From Schizophyllum amplum (taxonomy: Eukaryota > Basidiomycota > Agaricomycetes > Agaricales > Schizophyllaceae), in assembly GCA_007026445.1 (NCBI GenBank), contig VDMD01000002.1, forward strand, positions 1,054,001-1,118,000: DNA of 64,000 nt. The letters are read 5' to 3'. Position numbers and translations under genes: made by a program. Position 1 is the stretch's first letter; every line of letters starts with the position of its first letter. Positions 33,901 to 45,877 of this stretch are shown piece by piece. The notes beneath the pieces were generated by a model, which was not told the origin of the DNA, made no database searches, and saw only the letters and a program-made list of their open reading frames with translations.

Positions 33901-35789
33901 GACGGCACCTACGATGTGGGCGTTCATATCGCCGACGTCTCGTACTTCGTGAAGCCCAACACGGCCCTCGACCGCGATGCGCGCAAGAGGGCTACGAGCG
34001 TGTATCTGGTGCAGCGCGCTGTACCGATGCTCCCGCCCACGCTCTGCGAGGAGCTTTGCAGTCTCGTACCCTCCCAGGATCGTCTTGCCTTCTCGGTGGT
34101 CTACACTATCAACAAGGACGCGAAGGTGTTGAAGAAGTGGTTCGGCAAGACCATCATCAGGTCTGCTGCGCAATTGTCGTACTCCAACGCGCAGGATGTT
34201 ATCGAGGGACGCGTACTGGGCGACGTCGCTGTCGTCCCCGAGCACAACGCAAGCGACATCGAGCACGACATTCGTGTTCTTCATGATATCGCGAAGCAGC
34301 TGCGCAAGCAGCGCTTCGAGAATGGGGCGCTCGCGACGGAGTCCCTTTCTTTGTCTTTCAAGCTCGACGAGACTGGCAAGCCGGTTGACTGCTGGCAGCG
34401 TTCGCGCGTCGAGGCTAATGACCTTATCGAGGAGGTAAGGAACCCGTCCATTCTGTCGCCCGCCTCCGTTAACGATGAGAATCACAGTTCATGCTTTTGA
34501 CCAACATCTCGGTGGCTCAGCACATTGCTGTCCACCTTCCCGAGCAGGCTCTTCTCAGGCGCCACGACACGCCCATTGAGCGCCGCTTGAACACTTTCCT
34601 GGAGCGCGCGAAGCGCCTGAACTGCGAGGTGGACGTGTCCTCGTCGGGTGCGATGATGCGGTCCTTCGAAGCCATTAAGGACCCGATGACGCGCAAGCTG
34701 CTTGAGCTTCTGTCCTTCAAGGCCACCCAGCGCGCTAAGTACTACTGCGCGGGCATGCTCGACATTGCCAAGTACCACCACTATGCGCTTAACCTCCCTC
34801 TTTACACGCACTTCACTTCGCCTATTCGTCGTTACGCCGATGTCCTTGTCCACCGCCAGCTTGAGTCGACGCTGCAGAGCGCTGCAGGTAAATCAGTTTT
34901 GCCAGTCTCCATGAGTAAGGCTAATCATGCGTGCAGGTGAGGCGAAATTCATGATGGACCGTGACGCGGTCGCCAAGGTCGCTCAGCAGTGCAACATGTA
35001 AGTCCTGGGCGTATGGAGCTGCAACTGTCGCTGATGTTTGTCTTCAGTAAGCGGGATTCGGCCGTCCTTGCTCAGGAGCAGTCGGCGCATCTCTTCCTGT
35101 GTGTCCTGGTGTCGGACCTTACGCTTCGCTATGGCCCGGTCATCCGCCAAGCCAAGGTTATCGGCGTTCTCGACGCTGCTTTCGATGTGCTCGTACCCGA
35201 GTTCGGTATCGAGAAGCGCGTCCACGTCGACCAGATGCCCATCGACGTATGTTTTCAATCAGTGTCAATGGGCATGCACGACCTAACTTGACAACAGAAC
35301 CACGTCTACGACGAGCACACACACAGCCTGCAGATCTACTGGTCGAACCGCGACGTCATCACTTGGCTCGCCGAGAACAGCGACGACGAGCACCTGAAGA
35401 AGGTCAAGCAGAACGCGGAGCAGCACGCTCTCAAGATGGAGGTTGCTTCGCGCTCGGTCCACGATGAGAGCGCACTGTTCGACGAGGACGACGGTGACGA
35501 TGAGATCGTTTTGGGTCGCGACAACGTTCGCGCAACCGAGGAGACCTCGAAGCAGAGGCTCCTTTCCATGGCGAAGGCTGAGCCCACCTTCGAGGGTCTG
35601 CGCCAGACCGCTGCGGGTCACAAAATCCAGGACATCAAGGAGCTGATGACCGTACCGGTACGTCTCCTCGCTGATGACGGTCTCGCCTTTACTGATCGTC
35701 TTCAGGTCATCGTCACCGCGGATCTGACGAAGAGCCCACCTGTCATCAAGGTTTACAGCGTGAACCCCTACGCGGAGACGAAGAAGTAA
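30995..35789 (+). CDS. SSD1: SSD1/Dis3L2-like RNase II-family RNA-binding protein
   Basis: Cytoplasmic RNA-binding regulator of cell-wall mRNAs. The ATG at 30995 begins a ~550-residue low-complexity N-terminus rich in Ser, Pro, Asn and Gln, with two poly-Gln runs. It contains several NDR-kinase (Cbk1) type sites, HxR/KxxS: HRKASS, GRRHS preceded by His, and HSRQAS. Two cold-shock-like domains follow (FAPYLPQASLPPLLAAGKLVVGIL; ADIYICGSKDRNRALEGDIVAVEL). The RNB domain has FSIDPDTAKDLDDALSIK, YDVGVHIADVSYFV, LVPSQDRLAFSVVYTI, FMLLTNISVA, YTHFTSPIRRYADVLVHRQL. A C-terminal S1-like region ends at 35789. All four active-site Asp positions of RNase II are kept in IDPDTAKDLDDAL (33844-33882), unlike the yeast protein. 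About eight introns. Confidence 0.93.
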
Positions 35790-36589
35790 AGATCAGGGTC
35801 GAAAGGACAATGTACGCCCTCCTGACGGTGTCCAAACCGTTGTACTAGTATTTGGATTCTATGCACTCTCTTCCTTTCGCGTTCGTTAACTTACTGACTA
35901 CGGTACGAGATGTCCGACGACTCTGGACTTTCATGACCAAAGGGCCGCCTCATCGAACGCCTAGCCTCTTCAATCCCAGTGAAAACAGGCTATGACGCGG
36001 TCGAGCCGGAACTAGCGAGATATGGCAAAAGGACCTAGGTCTGATGAGGTCGAACGCCAGCGAGTTTTCGGATGCAGGCGTACGATTTCGTCCGTTTCAT
36101 TTCATGGCAACATGTCTGTAAATAGATTTTTCAAGACCGCAAATTCTGCGAACTTGAGAACGAGCACGAAACGGAAAGCAGAATCTCCCACATGTGACGT
36201 GCCCGAACTTGGACTTCGCGCTGACTTCGCGTCGAATTCGCGTCGAAGTCGACCGGCTGTTTCCAGCCTATTTCCCACGACCTTCGTGCGTCGTCTTCAG
36301 CAAATTTCTCGCGTCTCCCCTGCGTCTCCCTTCCATCCGACTTCCACCTTCTCTTTCCCCATTGTCCGCTAACCATCTTCATGTTTCACTCTGTATGACC
36401 GTCGACGGTGCATCTCGAGCCAGTGCTGTCCAAGGGTCATATGGTCTTCGCTAGCACTACCGGCACTCGCGGCAGACCATGGCAGACGGCGCTAAGAGGT
36501 GAGGCGCACGGTCGGAACGCAGGGAGCGGGCAAAGAACGAGAGTGTCCTGGGTGCGTCCTTGTGCTCCCATAGACACTGCATAACTGAT
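35790..36589. other. Intergenic, no gene seen
   Basis: Between the SSD1 stop and the decayed malate dehydrogenase fragment. Open frames are short and without motif. Nothing resembling the N-terminal half of malate dehydrogenase is seen here. Confidence 0.4.
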
Positions 36590-36960
36590 GTTCCTATTGC
36601 AAGGGCCTCATCATCGGCAGTCTGGCACGACCATTGTGCCCCTCCTTCCCCATACCACGCACAGCAGGCGCATCTCGGGCGAGCAGCACGCCGCCCTCAT
36701 CCAGCTCGGCGGCGACGGGGTCGTGAAGGTGGATGACGGCGCGGGCTTGGCGACGCTCTCTATAGCGTACGCGCGCACGAAGCTCACGAACGCCTTCCGC
36801 TCCTCCGCAATTTGGACAGCGTGAAGGGTATTGTGCCCGAAGGTTTGTCAAGAGGACGCCGTTCGCGGGTCAGGGCATCGACTTTCTCTCCACGGTGGCC
36901 TCGGCGCTCGCGAGCTGTCGCTATCGTTGTACCTACGTATCGAACTCTGTACGCGTTGTA
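36590..36960 (+). pseudogene. Malate dehydrogenase C-terminal fragment, frameshifted
   Basis: The plus strand reads SGTTIVPLLPHTTHSRRISGEQ, ALIQLGGDGVVKVDDGAGLATLSIAYARTKL and TNAF, which is the catalytic-C-terminal region of mitochondrial-type NAD malate dehydrogenase (HSGVTIVPLLSQ in active enzymes, here with the active-site His changed in context). The frame then shifts: NLDSVKGIVPE is in a second frame, and FVKRTPFAGQGIDFLSTVASAL in a third. No NAD-binding N-terminal half, start or stop fits. It is therefore a truncated, decayed copy, with residue changes inside conserved blocks (DEVVKAK to DGVVKVD). Its orientation is the same as SSD1. Confidence 0.8.
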
Positions 36961-37495
36961 TGTAGAAGTAGTGCCCTATTGTATCATAAAGCATATGCAA
37001 TAGAAATCCCATTTTCGAGCACAAACGAGCCCGATATGACCAGAAAGGAATGCAACGAGCCTGCCAGCAGCAGCTGGCGGGATGCTTTTTAGTTACCCCG
37101 AATTCAATCCGACGTCAGCTCTGATTCTATCTTGCTTGATCGCGCTCGAAACAAAACGAACGACAATCGAGTGGATGCCGTTTCTGCGCGAACGCCATAG
37201 GACAGATCACGGTCGTTCGTTTTCGTACGAATCTACTCGACCGCGTCATAGCCTGATCTCACTGGGCTTCAATACTTCCTTCTTCCCATCCGTCTCCTTC
37301 CGTCCTCGATTATGTCGCACGCCCATGCCTCTGACGCTTTGTATCTCCATGTATACGTTTTGTGGACGAGAATCAATTGTATTTCTCTATTCAACGCTAT
37401 CTGTCTGATTGTGAGAGTATGCTAAGCGCCTGCAAGCGGCCTTCGGTGCGTGGACCAGGTCATCGTTCATTTACTTGCTAGGTCCCAAAGCTCTT
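36961..37495. other. Intergenic, no gene seen
   Basis: AT-richer stretch between the malate dehydrogenase fragment and the stop of the ketopantoate reductase gene. No motif-bearing frame, RNA gene or repeat seen. Confidence 0.35.
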
Positions 37496-39100
37496 TCACG
37501 GATCAGTTGGTTCTCCACAACGACGAGGATGGAATACATCATCTCCGTACGCTGGCAAGCGGATGGTAAGAGAGGCGGAAAGAGAATATCGAATGAGGGC
37601 TTACAGGCATGTCAACTTGCCGTTCTCTCGCAGCTCTGACGATTCCGCCCCATATGACCTCTACCTCGATAGGGTATCCTTTCTCGATATCCAGCAGTGT
37701 GCTTGCGACGTGCGTTGCACTTGCATCATTATGTGTATTCCGAGCATGTTCCACAGCATCGACGACGCAGCTGGACGGTATGCCGTCCACTGCAGAGTCG
37801 GGAAATCCCAATGCGTATGCTGGAGAGGATGACATGAGCGAAGGTTACCGTATGCACCTTAGAAGTGACTGTACCGAGGTTTACAAGTTCCTGCATTACT
37901 CCTCGCATCGCGGGGATAGCGAATTCTTCGACGCGGTCGGCGGTGATCGGGTGCACATAGGTCGAGTATTGGATAGGTTCGGATGGCGGCGGGCGAAATA
38001 CAGACATGAGAGGATACCTGGATGGGTGGTCTAGCGGTAGTAGAAGGAACGAAGTCGTTAGCGGCATACCTCGTCAAGCAGGAAAAGCCTGCAAAGGTGA
38101 CATTAAGCATGTTCTTCGCGTACTTGCGGCGTTGAATTTCGGGAACGACCTCAACTGTGCTGCCGCCAGCCTTCCAATACGTTCAATCAATCAAGTGCGT
38201 GGCGAGGACAAATGACAATATGTACCTTTAGAATCTCCTCTAACTCATCGAGTACTGCCTGTTCTTCGGGACTGTTCATCGTAGTCCCATAGTCATCACA
38301 GCGGTACATGCCCAGTACGACCCGTTCCTTGTACAGACATCAGTAAATAGGACGGACAACGATAAGTATCACGGTGAAACAGACGAACTACGGCATTGTG
38401 CCAAATGACATTGGGCCCGTGGAGGTTCGTCATGATATACAGTGCGGAGCTCACGATGCGCGGTTCGCCCTTCCCAAGGCCCTTGACGCTGTCGTACAGC
38501 TCGCGCTCAAAGTTCCAGCCGTTCTGCAAAAGCACGTAGGTGGGTTGTGGGTACGAGCTCGCATACGCATCGGACAGCAGCGGCGCGACGAGCTGTGAGT
38601 TGGAGACGACCTCGGGCACGCATTTGGCGGCGATGAAGACGTGGGAGTACGCCCGGTCGGCAGCGGCTTTGACGGAGTTGACGACTGAGTTACAACAGTC
38701 AATACGGCAGAGAAACAGAACGCGAACGTGTCAGAGCTCGAGTCGGGTTGGGTTAATCAGATAGTTGAGGGTATCCACGCACGTCGACGGGGTCTCCAGC
38801 CTTGGACGTCGCCAAATTTCTCGCTCTTGAAATGCACGCCTTCGTCTAGGCGAGGATTAGCTTCCCGTGAACATAATCTTCCCTGGGTGTACGGACTGTT
38901 CACGCTCTCATAGTTGCTGCGAGCAACGACAGTGAGGTTGACCTTCCCGGACTTCTGAAGAATCAGAGAATCTGCACATTCCTGCGTCAGTGTATCTACC
39001 CATTATGTACATAGGAGGTCGAACGCAATCATAGTCACTCACATATGCCACCCACTGCGCCAAAACCAACGAGGAGGACCTCCTTTTTGGAATCAGCCAT
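37496..39100 (-). CDS. 2-dehydropantoate 2-reductase (ketopantoate reductase, ApbA/PanE family)
   Basis: Reduces ketopantoate to pantoate with NADPH in pantothenate synthesis; fungal genomes carry several paralogues. The start at 39100 gives MADSKKEVLLVGFGAVGGIY with the GxGxxG Rossmann motif, the Tyr codon being split by the first intron. Then come LILQKSGKVNLTVVARSNYESV, VFIAAKCVPEVV, QPTYVLLQNGWNFERELYD and KYAKNMLNVTFAGFSCLTRY. The last has the Lys-x3-Asn catalytic pair of the family. The C-terminal domain reads FRPPPSEPIQYSTYVHP, LGYALGFPDSAVDGIPSSCV, SATHVASTLLDIEKGYPIE and VEVIWGGIVRAARERQVDMP. The final exon gives RTEMMYSILVVVENQLIR and TGA at 37496. About six introns. One intron must end at CATCCAG (37990s region) to keep frame. 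Which paralogue this is cannot be told. Confidence 0.88.
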
Positions 39101-39813
39101 TGTATTGGGTTACTGATTAGACTGTTGGAAAGAAGACACAGCGCAACGCCTGTCCGTTCGCGAGAATTCGAAGCGTGCATTATGTATCAGCGCATCCGTA
39201 GTTCCGACCGGCGACGCGCATCGAAGGCCATGCTGAAGGATACCGCAGATAAGATCAGTAGATAATCGGACGCTTATCAACCGATGCATTGTTCTGCATT
39301 AGGAAGGTATTGTTTGCTATGATGAGAACATCAACACAACCTTACTCAGTACCGTACATAAGTACTGAGTCCTGAGTTCACCTAACCCCCGTTGTGCTTA
39401 TACGCAAGCTCATGATAGCTCGACCGAGCAAGCGGATGGCAAGAATTGCTGTACATAACGCTATCTTCGCAAGGGCGTCTAAAAATCTAGCAATAATAGG
39501 GTACAGTAAGCCTTCGGAAGATAGCTCGGAAAAAGGCGCAGCAGAGAGTCCATGGATATTAGGGTAACCTGATCTATGATGTAACAGTCTTCCCCGTACA
39601 TGTCAGGAGATGTACAGTGAGGGACGAGTCGTAAACGGTGAGGTGCGTGGTAGATGAGGCAAGCTAATGACAGAGGAGAGAGATGTGATCCAGGTCTAGC
39701 GAGTACAGGGACAGATACAGACGATGTAGCAACGAACAACAAAGCACTTCTATGAGATGATGACGGGAGATGTGGGGTACGAGACGATGCGTGTGGATTT
39801 CGGGCAGCAGAGA
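39101..39813. other. Intergenic: reductase promoter and F-box 3' flank
   Basis: AT-richer sequence between the reductase start and the F-box stop. A short palindrome GAGTACTGAGT-like part lies near 39345-39375 (CTCAGTACCGTACATAAGTACTGAG). No coding motif seen. Confidence 0.4.
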
Positions 39814-41232
39814 TTAGTGATAGGTAGCGCGCCGATGCGTTACATGCACAGCGATGCCACGGGAGCCCAGTGCCGGGAATGTAGGATTGAACTGCATGGC
39901 CGTTTTGCGCGTGAAGTTGTCGTACATGACGACGATGTACACGCGCTTGAGCGCCTGCAGCGCGGGCACGCAGAGAGCGGCCTCGAGCGAGGACCACGAC
40001 TTGCTCGTGTCGAGATGGTGCGCTTCGAAGGAGATTTCCACTTCCTCGACGGCGCACGGGGAGGGTTCGATGTCACCGGGCGACAGGACGCACGCGAGCG
40101 GCTTCGACCAATACAGTGATGAGAGGAAGGTGACCAGCCACGAGTCGGGTTCTATTAACATGGGCCCATGCGAGTTCGTCAGCGAAAGGACGCGGAGGTT
40201 GGGTGTGTTGGACAAATCAAGGGCGGGTAGCGAGACGTCATCTGCGTAGGGACATTGTAAGCACGCGCTTTGTATAGCGAGGTACACCGCTACTCACGAG
40301 AGTTGGCGCTGTGGGACACGTCAAGCTCGAGGTGCTCCAATGACGCGCCGAGGGCATCAACTAGATGGAAGGCATTCAGGTCGTCCGGGCGGTCGAGGTG
40401 AACGCCAATGACGAGCTCGCGCACTTCGCACAGGTCCAGCGGACAGTGCTTCTCGAGGAACCAGTCGTAGCGTGGCCTGTCCAGCGTGAGATGCAACGCA
40501 TCCAGCTGCGCTTTGTGCTGCATCGCCTCCCAGCCATCGCACATTGCCTCGTCGTCCTCCCTGATGGACACCCGCGAAAGCGTGAACGTCTTGAGGCTGT
40601 ACGCGTCGCTCAGCAGCGCGTCGAGGCTGCTCTGCGAGACGCTCTCGCAGCTGAGGTGAAACTCGACGAGCGAGGGCAGCTGGAGCGCGTCGTGTACGCT
40701 CTTGCGGAAGCGCCAGCTGAGCTGGTCCCAGTGTGGGATGAGAGAGTCGACCTCGAGGATGTGTAGGTTCGTCAGGTGCGTGAGGATGCTGCACACGATG
40801 GCTACCAGCTCTGGTCGGCTGTCGAGGCCGAACTGGAAGTCGGTTTGGATGGACAGCTCGCGGACGTAGCTGGTGATGTCCGGATGCGCGGAGAGAAAGG
40901 CGAGTAGGTGGCGATACCTGGAGACCACTTCGGCATATACCATGTCTGCGGCGAACATGAAGAAGTGGCAGAACGTGTCCACGCGGAGTTCAAAGCGGGT
41001 GAACAGGTATCTGCGGCTGGAGGGAAGCCAGCTGCGGGCGACGAGGGAACAAGCGTTCAGCGTGCGCTTGTCGTCCCGCAGGTGTCGGATGATTTCGTCC
41101 AGCAGTTCTGGGGGAAGGTCTGCGGTTGGGCATTCTGCGAATGATATAATGAGGACAAGCCACTTCTTCCAATAACAACGACGTACTGCAAGGGGGAACG
41201 CTCGCTCCGCGATCACTAACAGCGACTGCCAT
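39814..41232 (-). CDS. F-box protein with leucine-rich C-terminal region
   Basis: Probable substrate-recruiting subunit of an SCF ubiquitin ligase, one of the many F-box proteins of agaricomycetes. I choose the ATG at 41232 (MAVAVSDRGASVPPC). The first intron (GTACGTCG...TTCGCAG) then joins to CPTADLPPELLDEIIRHL, so the long read-through CYWKKWLVLIISF is intron. The F-box is LPPELLDEIIRHLRDDKRTL and ACSLVARSWLPSSRRYLF. After it, leucine-rich degenerate repeats follow (LTNLHILEVDSL, LPSLVEFHLSCES, AYSLKTFTLSRVS, EVRELVIGVHLD, ALGASLEHLELDV). A second intron near 40257-40307 leads to the last exon (LPALDLSNTPNLRVLSL; EEVEISFEAHHLD), which stops at 39814. Target unknown. Confidence 0.82.
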
Positions 41233-42154
41233 CACTGCAGACTCTCTATCTCTGTGTACAACCTGAGGAGTCCTACTCGAGGAATGGGGGTGGACGTCGA
41301 GGACAAGGAGGAAATGGCTGAAGTGTAAACAGCGGCTGAAGGTGAGGCGGGCGGTCGATCGTCGGTTTTATATGTGGCGCTGCGACGTAAGGCGGCCGTA
41401 TGCAAACTCCTGCCTTGTGTGTTGCATTGCACACTGCACGCTTCCGCAATTGCCCGAATCAGCCCGGGAGGGCCCTATTTGCACCCCTCTCTTCCAGCTT
41501 CAATTTGGGTCGCACACGACGAGCGGTCGGATGAGGCTCGCAGTGCGACATGAAAGGCTGATGAAAGCAGTCGAGAACGGCCGAAGCTCGCGTCGGCATT
41601 CGGTCCGGGCGCCTGTGGGCCTGGCGGACAGAGCCAGAGCGGTCGCTTCAAGAGCGCGCTCTGTACCGCACGAGTTTATTGTAGCTCAACGCCCCATGGG
41701 CACCCCCACTCTGGTCTTTAAGTTTATAGCAAAGCATCAGATGCTCGGACTTCCAGAGCGGGGATTTTCCGATTGGAGAAGCGCCGTCTACGAATACAGT
41801 AGTTTTAGACTCTCCGTCAAGGCTCGACGTTGTCTGTTACAAACACAGGAAGTCCGGAGGCTGCGTAGCGCTCGCTGTAAAGAACTTAGTGATCACCCCA
41901 CACGGACCGCCCAGCGCGCCGTTTACTATATTGACATTCCCACGCCACCAACAAAGTATGGATGTAGTCGGCCGGTAAAATTTTTGGAACGATATCCTGC
42001 CTGAGGCAGAAAGCCAGCCGTGCTCAGCGGCGCTCAGCGCTCAGGCCCAGGTTCCGTTGTAGATTCATCACATTATACATTACAGACATGATCGTAGAGC
42101 AAGAAGACAACATTTCCGAGTGTCGACAACAAATACAGTGCTTATGGCGGCAAA
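41233..42154. other. Intergenic: F-box promoter and Argonaute 3' flank
   Basis: A 220-codon open frame at 41342-42004 (+) has no family motif, a composition rich in Arg and Cys, and no supporting splice sites, so I treat it as chance. Nothing else recognised. Confidence 0.4.
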
Positions 42155-45100
42155 TTACTGCGAGGAACATGTTAGCAGTCCCTTCACCCAAGCAAAGAAC
42201 GCTCAGCACTCACAGAGAAATACATGCGACGGGCCTGCGCGGCGTGCAGCTGCTGGAAGTCGCGCCGGAATGCATCGAGCGAGGCCGGCTGCTGCTGGCT
42301 ACTCTCTCCGCCCGAGTCCGTCAAGCCGATGTTGACGGCGGGATCGTAGTGCGTCTTGGCGCGCGCGCAGACGATATCCGCATCTATCACGACCAGTCAG
42401 CATCCTATACCCGTCCCAATGGAGAGGCACAGCTTACAATATACCGGCGCCGGAATCGATACGCTCCGCGTGCTCCTCGCATAGACGTGGCACAGCGCGA
42501 AAGCCAGCGACTGCAGGCCGTCCGCCGTGAACCCGTTCTCGTCATGCAGGACAGAGTAGTGCGCGGGGCGCGACGTGCCGAGCAGCCCACCGTGCGACTG
42601 CAGGTAGAAGTCGAACTCAGTGGGATGCGCAATGTCCGAGTCGACGACGGTGCCCGCAGGACAGTTGCCCGAGCGGTCGGCGTTCCTTGGGTCCTTCGGA
42701 AAGAAGCGCTGGTGGTGGCGCTTGGCAACGACGACCATGGTGATCTTCGCCTTGATGTTGAGCTCCTCGCAGGCCTCTGGTAATGCACGTCAATAAGAGA
42801 TCATGACGAGAGAAAGGCAGGTAAACACACTCTTCAGCGCCGGCAGCTCCTGCTCGAGCACGGCCTGGAACTGGCCCTCCGAGACACCGTCGCGGAAGAA
42901 GATGATACGCGTCGGCGCAGTAGCGCCCTTCGGCTTCTTCTCCATGCTCTCTCGATAGCCCATATACATCGAGAGAATGTGCTTCGCCATCGGCGTCAAA
43001 TCCTCTATCATCTCCTGGCGCGAAGTCTGTACGCGGGCGGTCGCGATGTACTTCGCCACCGCGGAGTCGACGTTGCCGACGAGAGATGTGAACGAGGGGC
43101 GGCCTTCCGAGCCGGGCGCCGGGTGCACAACATCGGCGCCGAAGACAACGGTCGGATGGTGCGGGTCGGTGAGCGCGGTGACGGAGGAGGCCTCGGGGAT
43201 GGTGTTGATACCGCCCATCTTGACGTTGACCCTACAACAGTCAGCAAGAGCAGATGTCAGGATCAGTAAACTTACTTGAGGCAGACGTTAGCGTAATATT
43301 GCGCCTTGGCGCTCGCGCACTTCTTGGCTTTCAAGCACTGGGTGGGTATGCCGCGCTTGATGTCCCCCCAACTGCAAATTGACGTCAGAGCCCCATGAGA
43401 GACAACCGGACAAGTTCGTTACGCACTGCTTGACCGCATTGTAAATGTCGTTACCACCCTCCGGCAAGATGACGACCACCAGTGTAGGGGGGTACCCCGT
43501 GCGCCTGTTCAATCGTCAGTAAGTAGCAGTATCAGATCCATAGAGATGACTCACTCCTTGCACTTACGCCCTGCTTCCTCTAGGTTCTCGCTGATATTTC
43601 CCTGCCCATTCTCTTGCGCGATATACCCCGGCTGCGGCTCGATCGCGATTCCAACCTCACGGCATGCACTTACAAAGCCCGCGACCAATTCGACCTGCAA
43701 CTGACGCGAGAAGCGGAGATCGTAGACCACAATGGCCCACTGCCCAATTTGTTGAGGGCGGAAGAACTTCTTATCCACCCTGTGAAAGGGGAGGCGGAAA
43801 GGGATTAGACGGTCAATGATCAGCGTCAAATAGTGAAGAGAAGATGTAAACTTACATGTTCCAGGCGCCGTTGCTTGGAGTGATTCTCTGCTGCCTCGAG
43901 CCCTGGCCGTACTGCAAGGTCGGAGGGTTGAGAACCCGCGCATTCAGCTTGACGAGTCCTTGTGCTGCGTCGACGTTCAGGCCAAATGAGCGGACATATT
44001 CCGATTGGCCGTAAGCCAGAACCTGAGGGCGGGCATTTTAGCATGCAGCAAGACAGAATGGAGGGGCAAAAAAGCAGTGGCATCGACAGTATCGAAGCGC
44101 AAAATGCAGGCCGTATATGAATTCAATCACTCACACCAAGACCGTCTCGGATCGACTGCAAGCGCCTTTCGGGCCGCTGTGTTGCAAACTTGACCACTTC
44201 GTCGGTCTTGTTCGCCGGTACTTGCTTCCGCATGAGTTGGCCAGGCGGAACGGTACACAGCTCTAACGGAATGAGCGCGCCATTGCCCACCTTTCAAACT
44301 CTGTTAGTATATTTTCACATCTCTGTGAAGGACTGAGCCTCACTTCCGCACAGATGACATCCGGATAGTTCAATTTCCTGCCCTGCACCTTCTCGAAGTA
44401 GCTCGCTACCGTCAGCTTCATCCCGTCCTTCGACGTGAAGTGTAGCTGAGCGGCGCCGGCAGTTGTCAGCTTTCTCAGCACGCGCGTCGACGTTCCCGTG
44501 GCCGCTGCAGTGGTGATCCGAATACCCGAGATCTGCCGCTGCAGCTTCAGCACCTCGCGCGTCGGTAGGCCATGCTTCGTCGACAAAACATTGGCGTGTG
44601 CACCGCGTCGATCGATGATGTCGAGGCATAGGCCAATGAGGGGCCCTGACTTGAACATCGCACCGGTGCTGATGTCGACGTTGATGAATGCACGTTCAAT
44701 ACCGGGGCGGATGCTCTGGAAGTAGCCGCGCCAGAGCTCAATGCCGCCGCCGATCTCACGGGTCTCATTCGACGTGAAGAAGGAGCGGGCCTGAGCAGCG
44801 GTAAGCGAAGAGAACAAAGCTATGAGTCACACTTGCATTAAACGGGTATTTCAGAGTTGGCTCCATACGAATGACCACGTTGAGCGCCTGAAAATGCGGT
44901 TAAGACGATTGAGAAAGCAGTAGGCGAAGGAGAACGTACCGTGATGGCGGTCAGGACATGATTGTCATGTGACTGGTCGCCCGCTATGAAGCGACGCAAC
45001 GTCCTAGTCGTTGTCAGTACACATTCGTATACAAAAGCATAATTATCTCACTCTGGATTGATCTCTGCGACTCTTGTGAGGCGTACAGTAAAATCCTTCG

Positions 45101-45877
45101 GGGGGCGTCCTGCATCATCACCGAAGGCAAAGGTGAACTACGCAGCGTGATCAGCGTACACGGCGTAGAGACAGAAGCAGCAAGCTGCATACCGAGTGTG
45201 ACTGAGGCCCCTCAGGAAAGGGCAATTCTCGGATGGCGAATAGGTTCTTCCTCCCATCATAAACTGCTCGGGGCGTGAACATGGCGGGCTCCGCGGCGGT
45301 TTGGAGATGGTTGATGAGGCGCATGTTGACCTTGGCCGGCAAGACCTTCTCCGAAGGGGAGATGACTGCATGTATATGAAGTATGAGGTTCCCATAAGAC
45401 TGATACACGTTCGAAGCACGCACCCACTGCGAACAAAACATCGACAATGAGCACACAAACGCTCTCACGTCAATCATACCACGCACCATCATAGTGATGA
45501 ATTATACTGTCCGGCAACGTCGTCTGGAAGGAATTCGCGATGACCTCTATCGTCCGCCCAGCGGTGCCGAAATTGGGGCGCTATCAAGAAACGTGATTGG
45601 CCACTGATCCAGGGATCGACGCGAAGCCACTCACCCGTACACCGACCGTCGTGACATGCTCCGCGATGTTGACCGGACGGCCAGCCAAAGAAGCAGAAGG
45701 TCCTCCACCCCGTGCAGGGCCAACGCCTCGGCCGCGTCCCACGAGGGAAGGACCACGTCCGACGAGGGAGGCGCCTGGGACGAACATAAGCGCCTTTCAG
45801 GATCATGCTATCGACAACTCACCGCGAGGATTAGCAGCGCCGCGCCCGCGTCCGCGTCCGCGTCCACGGTCTGCCAT
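42155..45877 (-). CDS. Argonaute protein (QDE-2/Ago1-like), slicer residues intact
   Basis: RNA-guided effector of RNA silencing. The ATG at 45877 gives [19 protein letters not shown], an RG-rich leader, then more Gly/Arg/Pro. The N domain ([40 protein letters not shown]), ArgoL1 (IEVIANSF region, [20 protein letters not shown]), PAZ ([20 protein letters not shown]), Mid ([38 protein letters not shown]) and PIWI follow in order. PIWI has all four catalytic positions: Asp in [10 protein letters not shown], the Glu finger in [10 protein letters not shown], Asp in [13 protein letters not shown] and His in [11 protein letters not shown]. The protein ends [10 protein letters not shown]; with the last intron (GTGAGTGC...CTCGCAG) the stop TAA comes straight after the acceptor at 42155. 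Without it, it would stop at 42184. About a dozen introns. Confidence 0.94.

Noticed and set aside
41342..42004. 220-codon plus-strand open frame
   Set aside because: Composition is irregular, no motif, no splice signals in phase and no neighbouring exon; likely chance in GC-rich DNA.
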